Assembly: GCF_050947875.1 (NCBI RefSeq)
Contig: NW_027460412.1
Coordinates: forward strand, 124,001-188,000
Direction: 5' to 3'
Source: Dermacentor variabilis
Lineage: Eukaryota; Arthropoda; Arachnida; Ixodida; Ixodidae
DNA: 64,000 bases
Each line of letters opens with the position of its first letter. The first letter of the stretch is position 1. Below the pieces are notes generated by a model. The model saw only the letters and a program-made list of their open reading frames with translations, searched no databases and was not told the DNA's origin. The position numbers and the translations under genes were made by a program. Of this stretch, positions 63,175 to 64,000 are shown in pieces.

Positions 63175-64000
63175 TCGTGCTTAGCGCGTCGTTTGGTAGA
63201 AACCCACGTGCGCGTTCTGCCAAAAGCACCATTTGCATGCACATCTTTAGGTTTTGCAGAAAACAACGTCCGCGTCTACTAAAGGTGCATGTGCATGCTT
63301 AACAAGTGGTTTGGCACAAATCCATGCGCGGGTGCTAAAAAGAGCAGCATGGGCGTGCTTGGTACGTCGTTAGGTAGAAATCCACGTGCGCGTTCTGCCA
63401 AAACCGCCATTTGCATGCATATCTTGTGGTTTTGCAGAAAACAACATCCGCATCTACCAAAATATGCACGTGCATGCTAAACAAGTGGTTTGGCACAAAT
63501 CCATGCGCGGGTGCTAAAAAGAGCAGCATGGGCGTGCTTAGCACATCGTTTGGTAGAAATCCATGTGCGCGTTCTGCCAAAAGCACCATTTATTTGCATG
63601 CATATCTTGTGGTTTTGGAGAAAACAACGTCCGCATCTACCAAAAGATGCATGTGCATGCTTAACTAGTGGTTTGGCACAAATCCATGCGCGGGTGCTAA
63701 AAAAAGCAGCATGGGCGTGCCTAGCACGCCGTTTGGTAGAAATCCACGTGCGCGTTCTGCCAAAAGCACCATTTGCATATATAGCTTGTGGTTTCGCAGA
63801 AAACAACGTCCGGGTCTACCAAAAGATGCATGTGCATGCTTAAAAAGTGTTTTGGCACAAACCCATGCGCGGGTGCTAAAAAGAGCAGCATGGGCGTGCT
63901 TAGCACGTCGTTTGGAAGAAATCCACGTGCGCGTTCTGCCGAAAGCACCATTTGCATTCACATCTTCTGGTTTTGCAGAAAACAACGTCCGCGTCTACCA
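63175..64000 (+). repeat. 12-monomer-shift repeat (2,145 bp), copy 2 (cut by window end)
   Basis: This is the partner of 61,030-61,855. It is truncated by the end of the window, so the true repeat length is unknown. Confidence 0.82.

Larger units (their letters stand above)
8631..64000 (+). repeat. Satellite array, right block (~310 monomers of 178/179 bp)
   Basis: The same monomer family continues in the same orientation from the insertion to the end of the window. Apart from one- to few-base indels I see no unrelated sequence in these 55 kb. Monomers differ by scattered substitutions and by recurring diagnostic variants, and sets of variants repeat as higher-order units listed separately. 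Open frames on either strand typically run 69, 82, 142 or 201 codons, steps that match whole monomers, and they end at the same stops in each unit, so they are not genes. No promoter, RNA gene or second mobile element was seen. The array continues past the window end. Confidence 0.97.

Noticed and set aside
1..64000. CRISPR array
   Set aside because: Units are 178/179 bp with no unique spacers, and there are no cas genes. This is a satellite.
1..64000. Telomeric repeats, rDNA spacer or histone-type tandem genes
   Set aside because: No TTAGG-type runs, rRNA similarity or conserved coding frame was seen in the repeat unit.
1..64000. Inverted blocks within the array
   Set aside because: The tggttttg and cgtttggtag anchors read in the same direction in every line checked. 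I saw no orientation switch.

Overview
The window is almost entirely one tandem satellite DNA array. About 350 head-to-tail copies of a 178/179-bp monomer run in a single orientation over the full 64 kb. One 892-bp insertion (about 7,739-8,630) interrupts it. I find no protein-coding gene, no rRNA and no intact tRNA gene. The many long open frames on both strands are by-products of a monomer that is poor in stop codons.

Organism: this looks like an animal nuclear genome, probably pericentromeric or other heterochromatin. The 3' part of the insertion has perfect Pol III A and B boxes. Its tail closely resembles what I remember of the tRNA-derived Ruka SINE of hard ticks (Rhipicephalus and relatives), including an end in AACGCTATCGCGTT plus a short A run. 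A metastriate tick is therefore my best guess, from memory and without a database search.

Layout: 1-7,731 is satellite. 7,739-8,630 is a composite insertion flanked by a 7-bp direct repeat (ttaaaaa). 8,631-64,000 is satellite in the same orientation. Removing 892 bp restores an exact 178-bp monomer spacing, so the insertion is clean, and a paralogous stretch at about 10,765-10,775 shows the unfilled site.

The array has three nested levels. (1) Each 179-bp monomer is itself a trimer of diverged subunits of about 60 bp (A 58-59, B 60, C 60 bp); by hand alignment B and C are about 70% identical and A and C about 77%. (2) The 179-bp monomers vary, with diagnostic variants such as a 1-bp indel in subunit A, an 'agatggacgagatt' variant of B and an ATTT duplication in C. 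(3) Variant monomers recur in higher-order repeats (HORs). Shifts of about 10 monomers (1,786-1,791 bp) appear in five separate places. Others are 7 (1,250), 9 (1,610), 12 (2,145), 14-15 (2,500/2,677/2,681) and 22 (3,926 bp) monomers. The pattern fits repeated unequal exchange or amplification, recent enough that many copies look nearly identical.

Ends of HOR blocks are approximate (tens of bases), because I located them by eye from variant positions.
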